Under the pieces are notes generated by a model. It did no database searches. It saw only the letters and a program-made list of their open reading frames with translations, and was not told the DNA's origin. Below are positions 11,158 through 21,342 of a stretch of 64,000 nucleotides of DNA, piece after piece. The DNA is from Aurantiochytrium sp. KH105. Taxonomy: Eukaryota; Sar; Bigyra; Thraustochytrida; Thraustochytriidae. The translations under genes and the position numbers were made by a program. The stretch is from assembly GCA_003116975.1 (NCBI GenBank), contig BGKB01000262.1, forward strand, positions 124,001-188,000. The letters run 5' to 3'. Each line of letters starts with the position of its first letter. Position 1 is the stretch's first letter.

Positions 11158-11339
11158 CGGAAAAAACGAGAGCGCAGCGTTCTCGCGGCTGAGAAGGCAC
11201 TTCGCGGGCGCGAGCGGCGACAGAGGCCGCGCAGGCAGCGAAGCAAACCCGCAACGCCCGAGGAGAAGAAGAAGAAGAGGAGAAAGGAAACGAGAAGCGA
11301 GACCAGCAACGAAGAGCAAGCAAGACCCGAAGCAGCAGC

Positions 11340-12526
11340 ATGGCGCCCACGGGCAAGCGCTCTGCCAGGACCGCCTTGGCGGAGGACCCGACAGGAGGAC
11401 GTTCTCGTGGCAGCGCGAGAAATGAGGACGATGAAGTGGCTTCGGCCAGCACCGTCGGAGAAGTCTTTGATCTCACCGGAGAGGTCATGAAGGCCATGCC
11501 AAAAGCAACGAACAGTGATCGAGAAAGAGTCGAGCGGGCGTACAAGAAGACCAAGCTGCCGCAGAACTTTAGGAACCAGGACGAAATTCAGGACAAGATG
11601 GAGGCGGTAGCCGATGAACAACAAAGGTTGCTGCGGGAGATGCGCGAAAACACCTTGCGGATCAGGAAGGAGACCTTGCGTGAATTTGCCAAGCTTCAGG
11701 GAGAACGGTCCACTCTCACAGCACAGCTCAAGTCAGCGAACGAATCTCTTGCGAGTTACCAATCTCGGGTTGAGAGCCTCGAAAACAAACTCACGAGAAG
11801 CAAAAAGAATCTTCAGTCCAAGATGGATCAAATGTCGATCAACGACGAGACAGGCAACCTGGGTTCCTCACGCGAGATGGAAGAGCTCAAATCCAAGATC
11901 GACCAGCTCGAAAAGGAGCTCATGACTGAGAAGAGTCTCGTCGCCGACAAGGTCGAGGAAATTGCTCGCTGCAATAATGAGATTGCCAATCTCAACGCTG
12001 CGATTGCCGACAAGTCCACTGACTTCGAGGATCTTTACGAAGTGCACGCGGCAAAGCAGCGCGACATGGAAAATTTTCTACTCGAGTCGCACGCGGCATG
12101 GCAGATCAGAGAGTCCCAGTACAATCGCTTTGCGACGAACGCTGTGAAGGCTCTCATCGACGATACCACCGACATTTTCCTTGAGCGTCACGAGAAGGAA
12201 CAGCTGAAGAAGGATGCTAGAGTCGGCTTAAACAAGCCTGGGCCTATGGGAAAGCTTTTGAGCGATATCATCGCGCGCAATGGTCTCGCGCCTGGCAGCG
12301 CTGGCTATGCAAGCGTCTTCGAGTATCAAAACAACAACCAAGGTGCCACCTGTAAGTGGATCGCTGATCGCATCAGCCGTGGTCTCGGACCAGATCAGAA
12401 AGACTTGTCCAAGCAAGTCTCTGTTGTTCTGAAGCTCATGAGCAACAAGTCTCCCCTTCTCATCAAGGACCATGCAACGGGCTCACTTCCCATGCCTTCT
12501 CCTCCTTCTTCTCCTCCTCCTCCTTC

Positions 12527-12558
<32 letters not shown>

Positions 12559-12566
12559 CTGCGTAA
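11340..12566 (+). CDS. Coiled-coil protein of unknown function
   Basis: 408 aa from the ATG at 11340. A basic, disordered N-terminus leads to a long coiled coil (about 80-260) rich in Glu, Lys and Gln with heptad-like spacing. A compact C-terminal helical region (about 265-375) contains NAVKALIDDTTDIFLE and SKQVSVVLKLMSNK, and the end is a Pro/Ser run encoded by TCT/TCC repeats. No enzyme motif and no recognised family. The shape suggests a structural or cytoskeletal protein. No other ATG lies between the upstream repeat and this start in the frame. Confidence 0.75.
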
Positions 12567-13012
12567 GACCATCGTCTTTGAGCAAGAATAGACCCAGCAC
12601 TTTGCAGGGTATACCTAACACTCTTACTGTTTTTTCTTTTTCTCTCTCTCATCATCATCTTGTCCTCCCGATCGATTGTACCTGTTCTTGTCACTCCTTA
12701 TAAAGCTCGCTTGACGTGAGGCATCACGTTTCCCCCAACATCCAACAGATTCATCGCCCTCGTCACCCATCGTCTTTACCGTGGAGACGATGATTTGGAG
12801 AGCGAGCGATGAAGATGGACAATCGCAGTGTAGTGACTTTCAGTCATCACGATGACTGTCGATGTCACGGGTCGCTGTCCTCGAAAACATCGGTCCGTGA
12901 AATCAGTACGTCTACTACCTGTTAATCGTGTCTACTAGGCAGAAGAGCAAAATGAAACTGCAGGAATTTTGCTGCGAAGTAAAAGAGTAAAAAAGGAAAA
13001 AGATCAAAGGAG
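12567..13012. other. Convergent intergenic region
   Basis: 3' flanks of the coiled-coil gene (+) and the BTB gene (-). AT-richer than the coding DNA, with no gene seen. Confidence 0.45.
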
Positions 13013-14242
13013 TCATCGCCAGAAACCACGATCTTTAGACCGCTGCGAAGCGGGTCTTTGGCTACTTGCGGACGATCGGGGTGAGAGCGACGGTGGCGAG
13101 GTGGGCGAAGAGGGTCGGCGCCAGGTCGAAGCTAGCGTTGGCTCGCGCAAGAAATCCTCGGGTCTCGTCGTGGCGCTTGACCCTCGTTTGCGCCATGGAT
13201 TGGCTTCGTCCACATCAGGAGGATTAGCACGAAAGTCGCGGCCCTTGTACCGGCTTGAGGTCCACCAATCATCATTCTTATTTCTTTCGTCGTCGACGGC
13301 GTCGCCATTTTTGGACGCAGAGCTGCCTTTACCGCCAACATCCAACTCGTCATCCACGTACCGCTCCCCCGAGAGGTATGGGTCTTCGCCAAGATTGAGA
13401 TGTTGCAGAGAACTCTCCATTTGACGCTCAATTTTGTGAAGTCGGGAGAGCGGCACCGCTGCTGCCCTCTCGACTAGCTGGAATGGATCAAGAAATTCGC
13501 GAATGGCGCAGCGGAGCGTCTCGAGACGGTAGAAATCCGCCTCCTTGTACAATCGCGCGATGAGCTGGTCTCCAGCGGCGTCTGGGGCTTGCGGTAGCGC
13601 GCCGTCGCGAAGAAAGGCGAGAATATGGCGAAAGAGAACCCAGTCTCTGTCGATGATAAAGCAGCCTCGATCGTCCGGTTGAATGGGACTGTCTGACCCG
13701 ACCAAGGCGGCGAGGAGCGAGCCGGGATCCCGCTTGAGCACCTGCTCTGTCGTCTCAAAGAGTTGGCCTCCCACGCTGATGCGGACGCGTCGGAGCTCGC
13801 TTGTCGGAAGCAGCGTGCTTTGGAACCAGGGTGACCTTCGCGCACTCGCGAATCTGCGCTTGTCCTCGTCGAGGTCTGCTCGATCAACATTTAGTTTTTT
13901 CCACTCGTCTTCAAGAACTAGCTTGCGTCGCGCTAGTTTACGAAATTCTCGCCGCGTCTGCTTGATTTTTTCCTCGAGGTCTTGGCGCTCGAGCAGAAGT
14001 CGCTGGCTCACGCGTTCGAGGTCGACGCGGGGCTCCCTTTTCCCCTCCTCGCTCTGGCTAGCTTTCGCGCCGCCGAAACCTCCACTCCGCTGGTACAGGA
14101 CCTCAAGGGCATCATCAAGATTATCTTCGTGTTTCTCTGCGGCCCTGGCGTCCCACCCGAGACCTCTGCCGCCGCCGCTGCCGCCTAGGCCCTGGGCGCG
14201 CCGCGCCTCGCGCACGTCTTGCGCGTAGTTTCCTCGCAGCAT
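13013..14242 (-). CDS. KCTD-like BTB/POZ (T1) domain protein
   Basis: 409 aa from the ATG at 14242. A Gly-rich start is followed by a basic coiled coil (about 72-132), then a BTB/T1 domain of the potassium-channel-tetramerisation type at about 153-250. Marks are VRISVGGQLFETTEQVL, RDPGSLLAAL, CFIIDRDWVLFRHILAFLRDG and LYKEADFYRLETLRCAI. The C-terminus is low-complexity. KCTD-type proteins often form oligomers and many serve as CUL3 adaptors. Whether this one does is inference. It is divergently arranged with the homogentisate dioxygenase gene. Confidence 0.88.
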   Translation of the reverse strand: MLRGNYAQDVREARRAQGLGGSGGGRGLGWDARAAEKHEDNLDDALEVLYQRSGGFGGAKASQSEEGKREPRVDLERVSQRLLLERQDLEEKIKQTRREFRKLARRKLVLEDEWKKLNVDRADLDEDKRRFASARRSPWFQSTLLPTSELRRVRISVGGQLFETTEQVLKRDPGSLLAALVGSDSPIQPDDRGCFIIDRDWVLFRHILAFLRDGALPQAPDAAGDQLIARLYKEADFYRLETLRCAIREFLDPFQLVERAAAVPLSRLHKIERQMESSLQHLNLGEDPYLSGERYVDDELDVGGKGSSASKNGDAVDDERNKNDDWWTSSRYKGRDFRANPPDVDEANPWRKRGSSATTRPEDFLREPTLASTWRRPSSPTSPPSLSPRSSASSQRPASQRSKDRGFWR

Positions 14243-15027
14243 CTTTGCACCCTCTTTTCCCTTTTAGTTTTTTACGCGCGCGCGACGCCGGGATGCGACG
14301 GCGCCTTCCCGCTCGCAGGTCCCTCGCCCCTGGACCTCGACCTCGACCTTCTCTTCGTCAATCGCGCTCCCGCCGACGTCGATCAACCCGTGAATCGATG
14401 AATCAATCTCGCAATGGAGAGCTCCCGCCCCGCCTCGAGCTCGGACTCCCTGAGCGCGCGCGCCGCTCGCGCCGCCTTCTCAAAACGGTTGCGGCGCGCA
14501 ACCCTTTTTCCGCGCCCGAGGCGAGCGCAACCCCTTTTGGTCTCCTGCCGGCAGAGCGCAACCCTTTTTCCGCGGGAGGGAGGGACGGGTTCAGGATATT
14601 TTTGTGGCATGGCGGCACCTTCGTCCCAGTTCGAGGCGGCGGCCGGAAGGAAAACTCCCAGGCCGCGGCGAGGCGCGGCGAGGCGAGGCGAGGCAAGACG
14701 CGGCGAGGCAAGACGCGGCGAGGCGAGGCGAGGCCGGCAGACCTGCAACGAGCCGAGAGGAAAGTACGCTCGCGAGCTCCGCGGAGTCAGCCCGCCGGTC
14801 ACTCGGGTATACACGCCGCAGCTGCAGCCAAGACCGAGTCGCGCCGCAGCCGCGCGCGCGTAGCGCCTGCGAGAAAGTCCGCGCGCTCGCGCTCGCGCTC
14901 TCGCCCGCTCTCTCTCAGGCTTGAAGGCGACAGCGGCACAAAAGAGAGCACGAACGAAAGAACAAGAGCTTTGCGAATACCCGCGAGGAGAGCTCCGCGC
15001 AGCGTTCACGAAACACCGCGAGGAGGA
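14243..15027. promoter_or_regulatory. Divergent promoter region between the BTB gene and HGD
   Basis: 785 bp. It contains three copies of a GCGCAACCC element followed by T/C (14496-14514, 14525-14540, 14556-14574; the first and third agree over 19 bases) and a GGCGA-type minisatellite at about 14664-14735. Frames through this region are open only because of GC richness, and the HGD reading frame has no ATG close to the family start other than at 15028. Confidence 0.6.
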
Positions 15028-16479
15028 ATGACCGAGACAATGGAGAAAATGGACGCAAGCGACCTCAAGTACCAAAGCGGCTTTGGCAATACCTTCGAGT
15101 CAGAAGCGCTCGAGGGCGCGCTGCCGGCAGGACAGAACAACCCGCAAGAATGCCCCTTTGGCCTCTACGCCGAGCAGCTGAGCGGCACGGCCTTCACGAG
15201 ACCGCGGAGCGAAAATTCGCGCTCGTGGCTCTACCGTGCTCACCCAAGCGTGCAGCACTCGGAGATGGTTCCCAGCGCGCTTGGTGGTCTTGGCATGAGC
15301 AAGACGGAAACGAAGCGTGCGTACGAGGTTGATCCGAACCAGATGCGCTGGCAACCGCGGCCCGTGCCCAAGACCTCGGAAAAGGCAATCACCTTTCTCG
15401 AAGGCATCGAGGTGGTCGGCAAGTCCGGCGACCCGACGCAAAAGCATGGTCTCGCCATCTACAACTATGTGGCCAATGCCAGCATGGTCCGCCAAAGCAT
15501 GACCAACGCAGATGGCGACCTGCTCATCGTGCCGCAAATGGGCGCAATGCGCGTGCAGACCGAATTCGGCATTATGCGCGTGGAGCCGAATGAGATTTGC
15601 GTAGTCCAGCGGGGCATGCGTTTCCGCGTCGCCTTTGAGGGCGAGGAGAACCGCGGCTACATGCTCGAGATCTTTTCAGGCCACTTTCGACTCCCAGACC
15701 TAGGCCCCATCGGCGCCAACGGGCTTGCAAACCCGTGGGACTTCCAGACCCCGGTGGCGCATTACGATGCGGAGGACGACAGCAATGGCAGTGAGGAGTG
15801 GACTGGGTACACCAAGTTTGGAGGTCGCATGTTCGAAATGTCGCAGCGCTTTTCACCGTTTAACGTTGTGGCATATCGCGGCAACTACGTTCCCTACAAG
15901 TACGATTTGCGCAAGTTCAACTGCATGAACTCGGTCACATATGATCATCCCGACCCGAGCATCTACACGGTGCTCACCTGCCCCTCGAGCGAGCCCGGGA
16001 CTGCCGTTGCGGACTTTGTCATCTTCCCTCCGCGGTGGATGGCCATGGAGCATACCTTTCGTCCGCCCTGGTTCCACCGGAACACCATGACCGAGTACAT
16101 GGGGATGATCTGGGGCGAGTACGACGCAAAGAAGGGAGGTTTTGTTCCTGGTGGCTCCTCGCTGCATTCCTGCATGTCTCCGCATGGCCCGGACGCCGCT
16201 ACCTTTGAGCGCTTTTCGGATCCCGCCAAGGTCGATACGACGTCCCCTGCCTTTTTCGACGGAGGGCTTGCCTTCATGTTTGAGACCACCTTCATGCTCG
16301 AGCTTTCCGACGCGGCGCGCACGTCTCCGCATCGCGAGTTCACCTATCAGCAATGCTGGGCCGACATGCCTGCCTCTTTTGACCCCAAGGCCAAGCCTCC
16401 TGCATCTCGCGCTGACAACTTGCTCGCGTGGCGTGCCTCCCGCGCCTCTAATGGTGCCAAGCGTCAGAAGCGGGCCTGA
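15028..16479 (+). CDS. HGD: Homogentisate 1,2-dioxygenase
   Basis: 483 aa from the ATG at 15028. The open frame extends upstream, but family similarity begins at KYQSGFGNTFESEAL. The enzyme opens the ring of homogentisate to maleylacetoacetate in Tyr/Phe breakdown, using Fe(II) and O2. The whole family pattern is present: NNPQ.CPFGLYAEQLSGTAFT, GLAIYNYVAN, then DHPDPSI (His307, the catalytic base position) and FRPPWFHRNTMTEYMG, giving iron ligands His350 and Glu356. HSCMSPHGPD supplies His386. The C-terminal ~25 residues (RASRASNGAKRQKRA) are basic and beyond the conserved core, and the DNA encoding them begins a tandem array that continues downstream. It is very probably active. Confidence 0.96.
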   Translation: MTETMEKMDASDLKYQSGFGNTFESEALEGALPAGQNNPQECPFGLYAEQLSGTAFTRPRSENSRSWLYRAHPSVQHSEMVPSALGGLGMSKTETKRAYEVDPNQMRWQPRPVPKTSEKAITFLEGIEVVGKSGDPTQKHGLAIYNYVANASMVRQSMTNADGDLLIVPQMGAMRVQTEFGIMRVEPNEICVVQRGMRFRVAFEGEENRGYMLEIFSGHFRLPDLGPIGANGLANPWDFQTPVAHYDAEDDSNGSEEWTGYTKFGGRMFEMSQRFSPFNVVAYRGNYVPYKYDLRKFNCMNSVTYDHPDPSIYTVLTCPSSEPGTAVADFVIFPPRWMAMEHTFRPPWFHRNTMTEYMGMIWGEYDAKKGGFVPGGSSLHSCMSPHGPDAATFERFSDPAKVDTTSPAFFDGGLAFMFETTFMLELSDAARTSPHREFTYQQCWADMPASFDPKAKPPASRADNLLAWRASRASNGAKRQKRA

Positions 16480-17240
16480 TTGCGACCGGTCGTCCAAGCG
16501 TAATTATCTACGGCGCGTGCAAGAGATTGATCTTCGCCTGGCCAGACAAAGAAAGAAAAGAGCCTCGAATCAATAATTTATAGGCACTTGCAGTCAAGCT
16601 AACTGCAAGTGCAAAGGCAAAAGCAAAAGAAAGTTACACACACATCCCAGAAGAATAATGCTTTCATTTCAACTTGTTGCTCCCATGGTGTGCCTCCCGC
16701 GTCTCCAAAGTTGCCGAGCCTAACGTAGAATCAGGCTTGAATCGATTCGGTCATCCAAGCCTGACTTCTCATGGCCCGCACGAGAGAATGATTGTTGTCA
16801 GGCCAGAAAAATGAATCAAGAAGCACGAGTTGCAAGCTAAGGCCAAGTGCAAAGGCTGAAAGAAAGTTATTTGAGAAGAATGCTGCTTTCTCCAATTTGC
16901 CTTGCTCGCGCGGCATGCCTCCCGAGTCTCCAATCATGCCAAACGTCACGAACGGGCTGATTAGAATCGGTCATCCAAGCCCGACTGCCCATGGCCCACA
17001 CGAGATTGATTTTTGCCTGACCAGAAAAAAGAATCAAGAAAACACGCTGCAAGCTTAGTAAAAAGGCAAGACCAAGTGCAAAGGAGAAAGTTATACACAC
17101 ATTGCAGAAGAAGAAGAATGTTGCATTCTTTGCTCCGAAGGGCTATCAACTTGCTCGCGTGACCCCCCCCCACCCCCCCCCAAAAAAAAATCGTTAGTGA
17201 GGAGCTCAACTATCAACCAAGCGTGACTGCCCGAGCGCCC
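16431..17240. repeat. Diverged tandem array starting in the last codons of HGD
   Basis: Units of about 225-257 bp begin with TGCCTCCCG at 16434, 16691 and 16916. They share blocks in order: GTCATCCAAGC-like, CATGGCCC.CACGAGA-like, GGCCAGAAAAA-like, AAGTGCAAAGG, AGAAAGTTA, AGAAGAATG and TTGCTCGCG. A fourth unit is only a remnant near 17205-17240 (CAACCAAGCGTGACTGCCC). The first unit includes the HGD stop codon. Later units have lost the frame. Confidence 0.8.
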
Positions 17241-18543
17241 GGGCAGTGTCGACTGCGAGTCTGCCCGCAGCAAGACGAAGAGCGAGATTGATCGAGCGCA
17301 CGAAGCATCGTAGCGATCGATGCACACCCCCCTCAATGAGGAAGTTTCGCGATCCTATGTGGTGTCCTCCGCGCTGGGCCTGCGAGCCCTCCCCACCAGC
17401 CAGGGCCGCCCTCGGCCACGCGCCGCTGCTCGCGGTCAGTCGCCACTGCCACTGCTCGCGGTCACACCCGCCGCCACCTGCCGCAAGTCCGTCGGCCTCC
17501 CTCGTCCGTGGCCTCGCCGGCTGCGGCGACGGCCGTGCCGCCGCTTGTGCACGTGTGTGTGCACGTGCGCGAACTCGCCCATGACGGTGGCCGCTGGCCT
17601 CGAAGGGCTCGGGACCTCTGTTGCTGGGCCAGGCGAGGCGAGCCGTCCACCTCGCGCTCGCGACGCATCCCAAGTCTCCCGCCTCCCGCCTCCTCGCCTC
17701 GCGTTGCCTCGCGTTGCCTCGCGTCGCCTCGACTCGCGTTGCCTCGCCTCGGCGCAGCCGCGCGGCCGAGAATGGGTGCACGCGCCGCCTCTGCTCCCAG
17801 CATTTCTCGCCGTCGCGCTCGCGCCGCCCGCTTCTGCCGCCGCCGCCGCTGCTCTCGTCACCTGGAGACGGGCGCGGGGCCGCGTGCGGGCGGCTGCCGC
17901 TGCCGCGCGAGCGTGGACGCGGGCGAGCTTCAGCAGCGGCAGCAGCTCCGCCATTCCATGCTGTAGAGCTCGCTCTAGCTGGCCAGGATGTGCGGAGACC
18001 CGCGCACCTGCCCCTGGCTGGCGCGAGCGGCGCGCAAGTGGGTTATGCGCGCGCCGAAGTCGGCTATGGGCCGCGGCGCAACAGCCGCAAACCGCTGGCG
18101 AGCAGTCCGGCCTGCCTGCTAGTCGCCAGCTAGCTCGCTGACTAGCAGTAGGTAAGCGCGAAGGCAGGCGCCAAATCGCGCACGCAGAAACTGAGCGCGT
18201 GCACCGTCGCGCGTCGCGGCAGACAGACAGACAGCCTGCAGACAGACCGCAGACAGACCGCAGACGCATCGCAGACGGATTGCAGACGGCCACCGCGCGC
18301 AGCCGCACGCCGCGCCGGACTCGCTGCGCTCGGCCGCGGCAGGCAGGCAGGCAGGCAGGCAGCAGGCAGGAGGCGCGCAGCGGCCCGCCGCCGCGCGGCG
18401 CGTCCCTGAAGGCCGACAGTACACGGGCGGAGCAGCGCGACGCGGAGCGAGCGCGGGTACGTACGCGCGGAGCCGCACGCTCGGACGCGCGGAGGAAGTC
18501 GGAGACGGCGCGCAGGAGCGAGGCGGCGCCCGCGCGGGCAACC
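17241..18543. other. GC-rich upstream region of the PH-domain gene
   Basis: Holds a CTCGCGTTGC-type minisatellite at about 17693-17755, a CAGACAGAC-type repeat at 18219-18290, (GGCA)n at 18337-18365, and a 20-base element at 18027-18046 that is repeated in the RasGEF upstream region. Long frames here are Arg/Ala/Ser-skewed and I judge them noncoding. A C/A homopolymer block lies just before this region at 17162-17190. Confidence 0.5.
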
Positions 18544-19434
18544 ATGGCGGCCATGACCAAGGCCGACAAGCTGCTTGGGCTCGACGAGAACGGACTCGAG
18601 CACCATATCCTGGTACAAAAGGAAGGCCCGCTTCAGCGCATGGACATGTCGATGCGCATGCCGTTCTACAAACGCGTGCATGCAGTGGTCAAGGAGTCCT
18701 TTCTGCTCTTTTACAAGAGCAAGAACGAGAGCGCCGGGCCCTGGGACTCTAAACCCACGTGTGTGATCCCTCTCAACGGCGCGACCGTAAGTCTGGACGT
18801 CCGAGACCGGCGCCTGATCTCCGTCTCCAACATCGACTCGAACGCAAACTTTCGCGTCAAGGCGGAGAACCCGGGCGAGGCCATGGATTGGCTCGTCGCG
18901 TTTCAGCAGGCCAAGCGTGCCACGCTCGAAAATGCCATGCTCGGCGCAGCGCTCATCGAAAAGATGCAAGCTGAAGGCAGCCAGCTTGAGGCCGAAAAGG
19001 AGCAGGCTTTTCAGGAAATGCAGGAGCGCGCAGCGCGACTCGACCGCGAGCAGCAGCAGCGCGAGGAGGCCCGTTTGCGCGACCAACAGCGCGCCGATGC
19101 GTTTCAGGCCAAGCTCAGCGCCGAGCGCTCGCGAGTCTCCATCCTCGAGGGCACACGAACGGACCTCACCGGTCGCGTTTCCAAGGAGGAGGCGGAACGC
19201 CGCAAGGCCGTTGCGAAGCGCATGTCTGTGGAACGCAAGCTCGCGCAGGCAGAGCAAGCCCTCGAAAAACTCGAGGCGGCAATGATTATTCGCAACGGAG
19301 CAGCGCCCCAGGCAAGCTTTCAGCGCGAGGACAACGAGGTGCGCGCAAGCGTTTCGGCGCTGCGTCGCTTCTTTGAGGCGCGCGCAAAGGAGCAGGCCGT
19401 TCGGGCCAAAGCCCTGTACGAGCGCATGGTCTAA
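18544..19434 (+). CDS. Pleckstrin-homology domain, coiled-coil protein
   Basis: 296 aa from the ATG at 18544, which has an ACCATGG context. Residues about 24-125 form a PH-like domain: VQKEGPLQRM, FYKRVHAVVKESFLLFYKSK, CVIPLNGATV and ending AENPGEAMDWLVAFQQA with the expected Trp near the C-terminal helix. The rest (about 128-265) is a Glu/Arg/Gln-rich coiled coil. PH domains bind phosphoinositides or proteins, so a membrane- or cytoskeleton-associated adaptor is likely. No catalytic domain and no orthologue named. Confidence 0.83.
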   Translation: MAAMTKADKLLGLDENGLEHHILVQKEGPLQRMDMSMRMPFYKRVHAVVKESFLLFYKSKNESAGPWDSKPTCVIPLNGATVSLDVRDRRLISVSNIDSNANFRVKAENPGEAMDWLVAFQQAKRATLENAMLGAALIEKMQAEGSQLEAEKEQAFQEMQERAARLDREQQQREEARLRDQQRADAFQAKLSAERSRVSILEGTRTDLTGRVSKEEAERRKAVAKRMSVERKLAQAEQALEKLEAAMIIRNGAAPQASFQREDNEVRASVSALRRFFEARAKEQAVRAKALYERMV

Positions 19435-20353
19435 TCTTGGGAGACCATGCCGTCGCCTCTGTGTTCTTTTTTCTCATATATTCTCTCTCTCTCTCTCTTG
19501 CGTGCGCTCCTTTTTCACAAGGTGCTTTCAATGGGCATCAGCGTCTCCAGCCAGTCGACCCGCTTACCATGTGCACTTGCAATTTGTGCTTTTTGTGCTT
19601 TATTCTCTCTTCGCGATCCCGGGAATGTCGAGCTCTGCTCCCTTCCTCGACGCATGTGCTGCGCTTCCTTCATTGCTTATCAACCAACGTCTTTGTTCTC
19701 TGTAGCGTTTTCTTTGTCGCTACAACCCAAATTAAGCACCGGCTGTCTGTTACGACGGTATCACAAATAAATCTGTGTCATCTTCTCTCTCTCTCTCATT
19801 TCATAATTGCTTGAGGAGGCGCGTCTTGCGTTCTTTCGAGCGGAAAGCAGGCCATAAACTAACATTCGAGGAAAATCCTTCATTCGACTCGATTTCTCCA
19901 ACAAAACCGTGCATAACATGCTTGCGGATATTTGGTTGCTAATTTTGAGAAAAAGACAAACTCCGAAAACTTGTAGCCATAACCTCTCTGTTCAGGTCTC
20001 GAAATAGAGATTAATTTGCTCTCGAGACACGCCTTTCGATTTCGGTCAAGACAAGAAGATTGCGTGATTGTTTTCTCTCTCCGGGCTCTCAGACAGCTGT
20101 TCGTCTGCCAGCTGCTGCTCGCTGCAACCAAGCCGAGTCGAACATTCAATTGATAGACTGATTGTGCACATTCGTGCTTTTTGGTTGAGGCCTATTCTAC
20201 TAGGCTCGTTCACTGGCACTGAGGGGCCTAATAAGCCTAACCTAACACTCTCGTGCATGCAGTGCGTGCGTGTTCGAAAGGCTAACGACCAATCCAATTC
20301 CATTGCGTTGCTCCGTGCGCCAAGCGATCGGAGGACACAAGGCCCGCAAGGTC
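19435..20353. other. Intergenic region between the PH gene and thymidine kinase
   Basis: AT-richer than its surroundings, with short CT microsatellites at about 19479-19498 and 19783-19798. It contains the 3' flank of the PH gene and the promoter of the TK gene. No gene supported. Confidence 0.45.
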
Positions 20354-21109
20354 ATGACGGGGATGATCGGGCGCGTGGGCGCAAGCCTCGCCCGGAACGT
20401 ACGGCAGGGCGCACGCCTGCAGCAGCTGCAGGCGGCGCCACGTCTGCGCGTGATCATGGGGCCCATGTTTTCTGGCAAAACCTCCCGTCTACTGCAGCTC
20501 CTCGAGGACCTCGAACCCCAATTTGGACGCTGTCTCGTAGCAAAGTGGAGTGAGGACCTGCGCGCCGGATCACTCTCTGCCGTGTCCACGCACACAGGCA
20601 AGCGTAGAACCTCCGATGTGCACGCGTTCGCCTCATTGGACGACCTTGAGCTTCCTGGCCATCAAAACGTTTTGGTCGCTGTCGACGAGGGCCAATTCTT
20701 TGGCGATGATCTCCTTCGCCTCCACGACCGCATTGTGCGTGCGGAGCAACACCATGCTCTTATTGTAGCTGGACTAGACCTTGATTTTCGCAAGAACCCC
20801 TTCGGACGTATGCTCGACCTTGCAGATCGCGCAGACCCTGCCAACGTTGAAATCCTCGCAGCACAATGTCACATTTGCGGCGCCGCGGCACCCTTTACAT
20901 CCCGAATCGTTCATAGCGCAAACCAAGTCCTCGTCGGAGGTGCAGAGTCCTATCAGCCTACTTGTGCCGAGCATTATTGCTGCCCGGAGGCAGAGAAAGC
21001 CCAGGAGGCACCAAAGTCACCTGATTCGAGTCGCAAAACATTTCGTTCCTCCTCTTCCTGCTCCTCTGAAGATCGCAAGCACCGACGAAGCATGATTCAC
21101 TTCAACTGA
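20354..21109 (+). CDS. Thymidine kinase, type II (TK1-like)
   Basis: 251 aa from the ATG at 20354. It phosphorylates thymidine to dTMP with ATP in the pyrimidine salvage pathway. Seen: P-loop MGPMFSGKT (35-43), DEGQFF (111-116, with the expected catalytic Glu), GLDLDFRKNPFG (the flexible nucleoside lid), and zinc-site cysteines C172 and C175 in CHIC paired with the later CAEHYC. The ~30-residue N-terminal extension is rich in Arg and low in acids (MTGMIGRVGASLARNVRQ), suggesting mitochondrial import. A serine-rich C-terminal tail replaces the regulatory tail of animal TK1, and I see no KEN box. Confidence 0.93.
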   Translation: MTGMIGRVGASLARNVRQGARLQQLQAAPRLRVIMGPMFSGKTSRLLQLLEDLEPQFGRCLVAKWSEDLRAGSLSAVSTHTGKRRTSDVHAFASLDDLELPGHQNVLVAVDEGQFFGDDLLRLHDRIVRAEQHHALIVAGLDLDFRKNPFGRMLDLADRADPANVEILAAQCHICGAAAPFTSRIVHSANQVLVGGAESYQPTCAEHYCCPEAEKAQEAPKSPDSSRKTFRSSSSCSSEDRKHRRSMIHFN

Positions 21110-21342
21110 GATGTGCAAGAGCCTCCTGCACTTGTCAAATCTGTATAACATTGGAAAAAAGAAGAAAAGGGTAAAGCACAAATTTGCTTTACTGACTGAC
21201 TCGCTTGCGAGATAAAGCTAACAAGGCAACGGTTTGCACCGCGGCAGGAATCAGGTCGCCCGTTCTGTTCCCAGTTCCCATAGGTCAGGGGAAAAAATCA
21301 CAACAAGGAAATGAAGAGAAAAAAAAGAAAGTAAAATCAAAT

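Noticed and set aside
17320-18141. Long plus-strand frame in GC-rich DNA upstream of the PH gene
   Set aside because: Arg/Ala/Ser/Pro-skewed composition, simple repeats, and no protein-like hydrophobic pattern. All frames here are open because of GC content.
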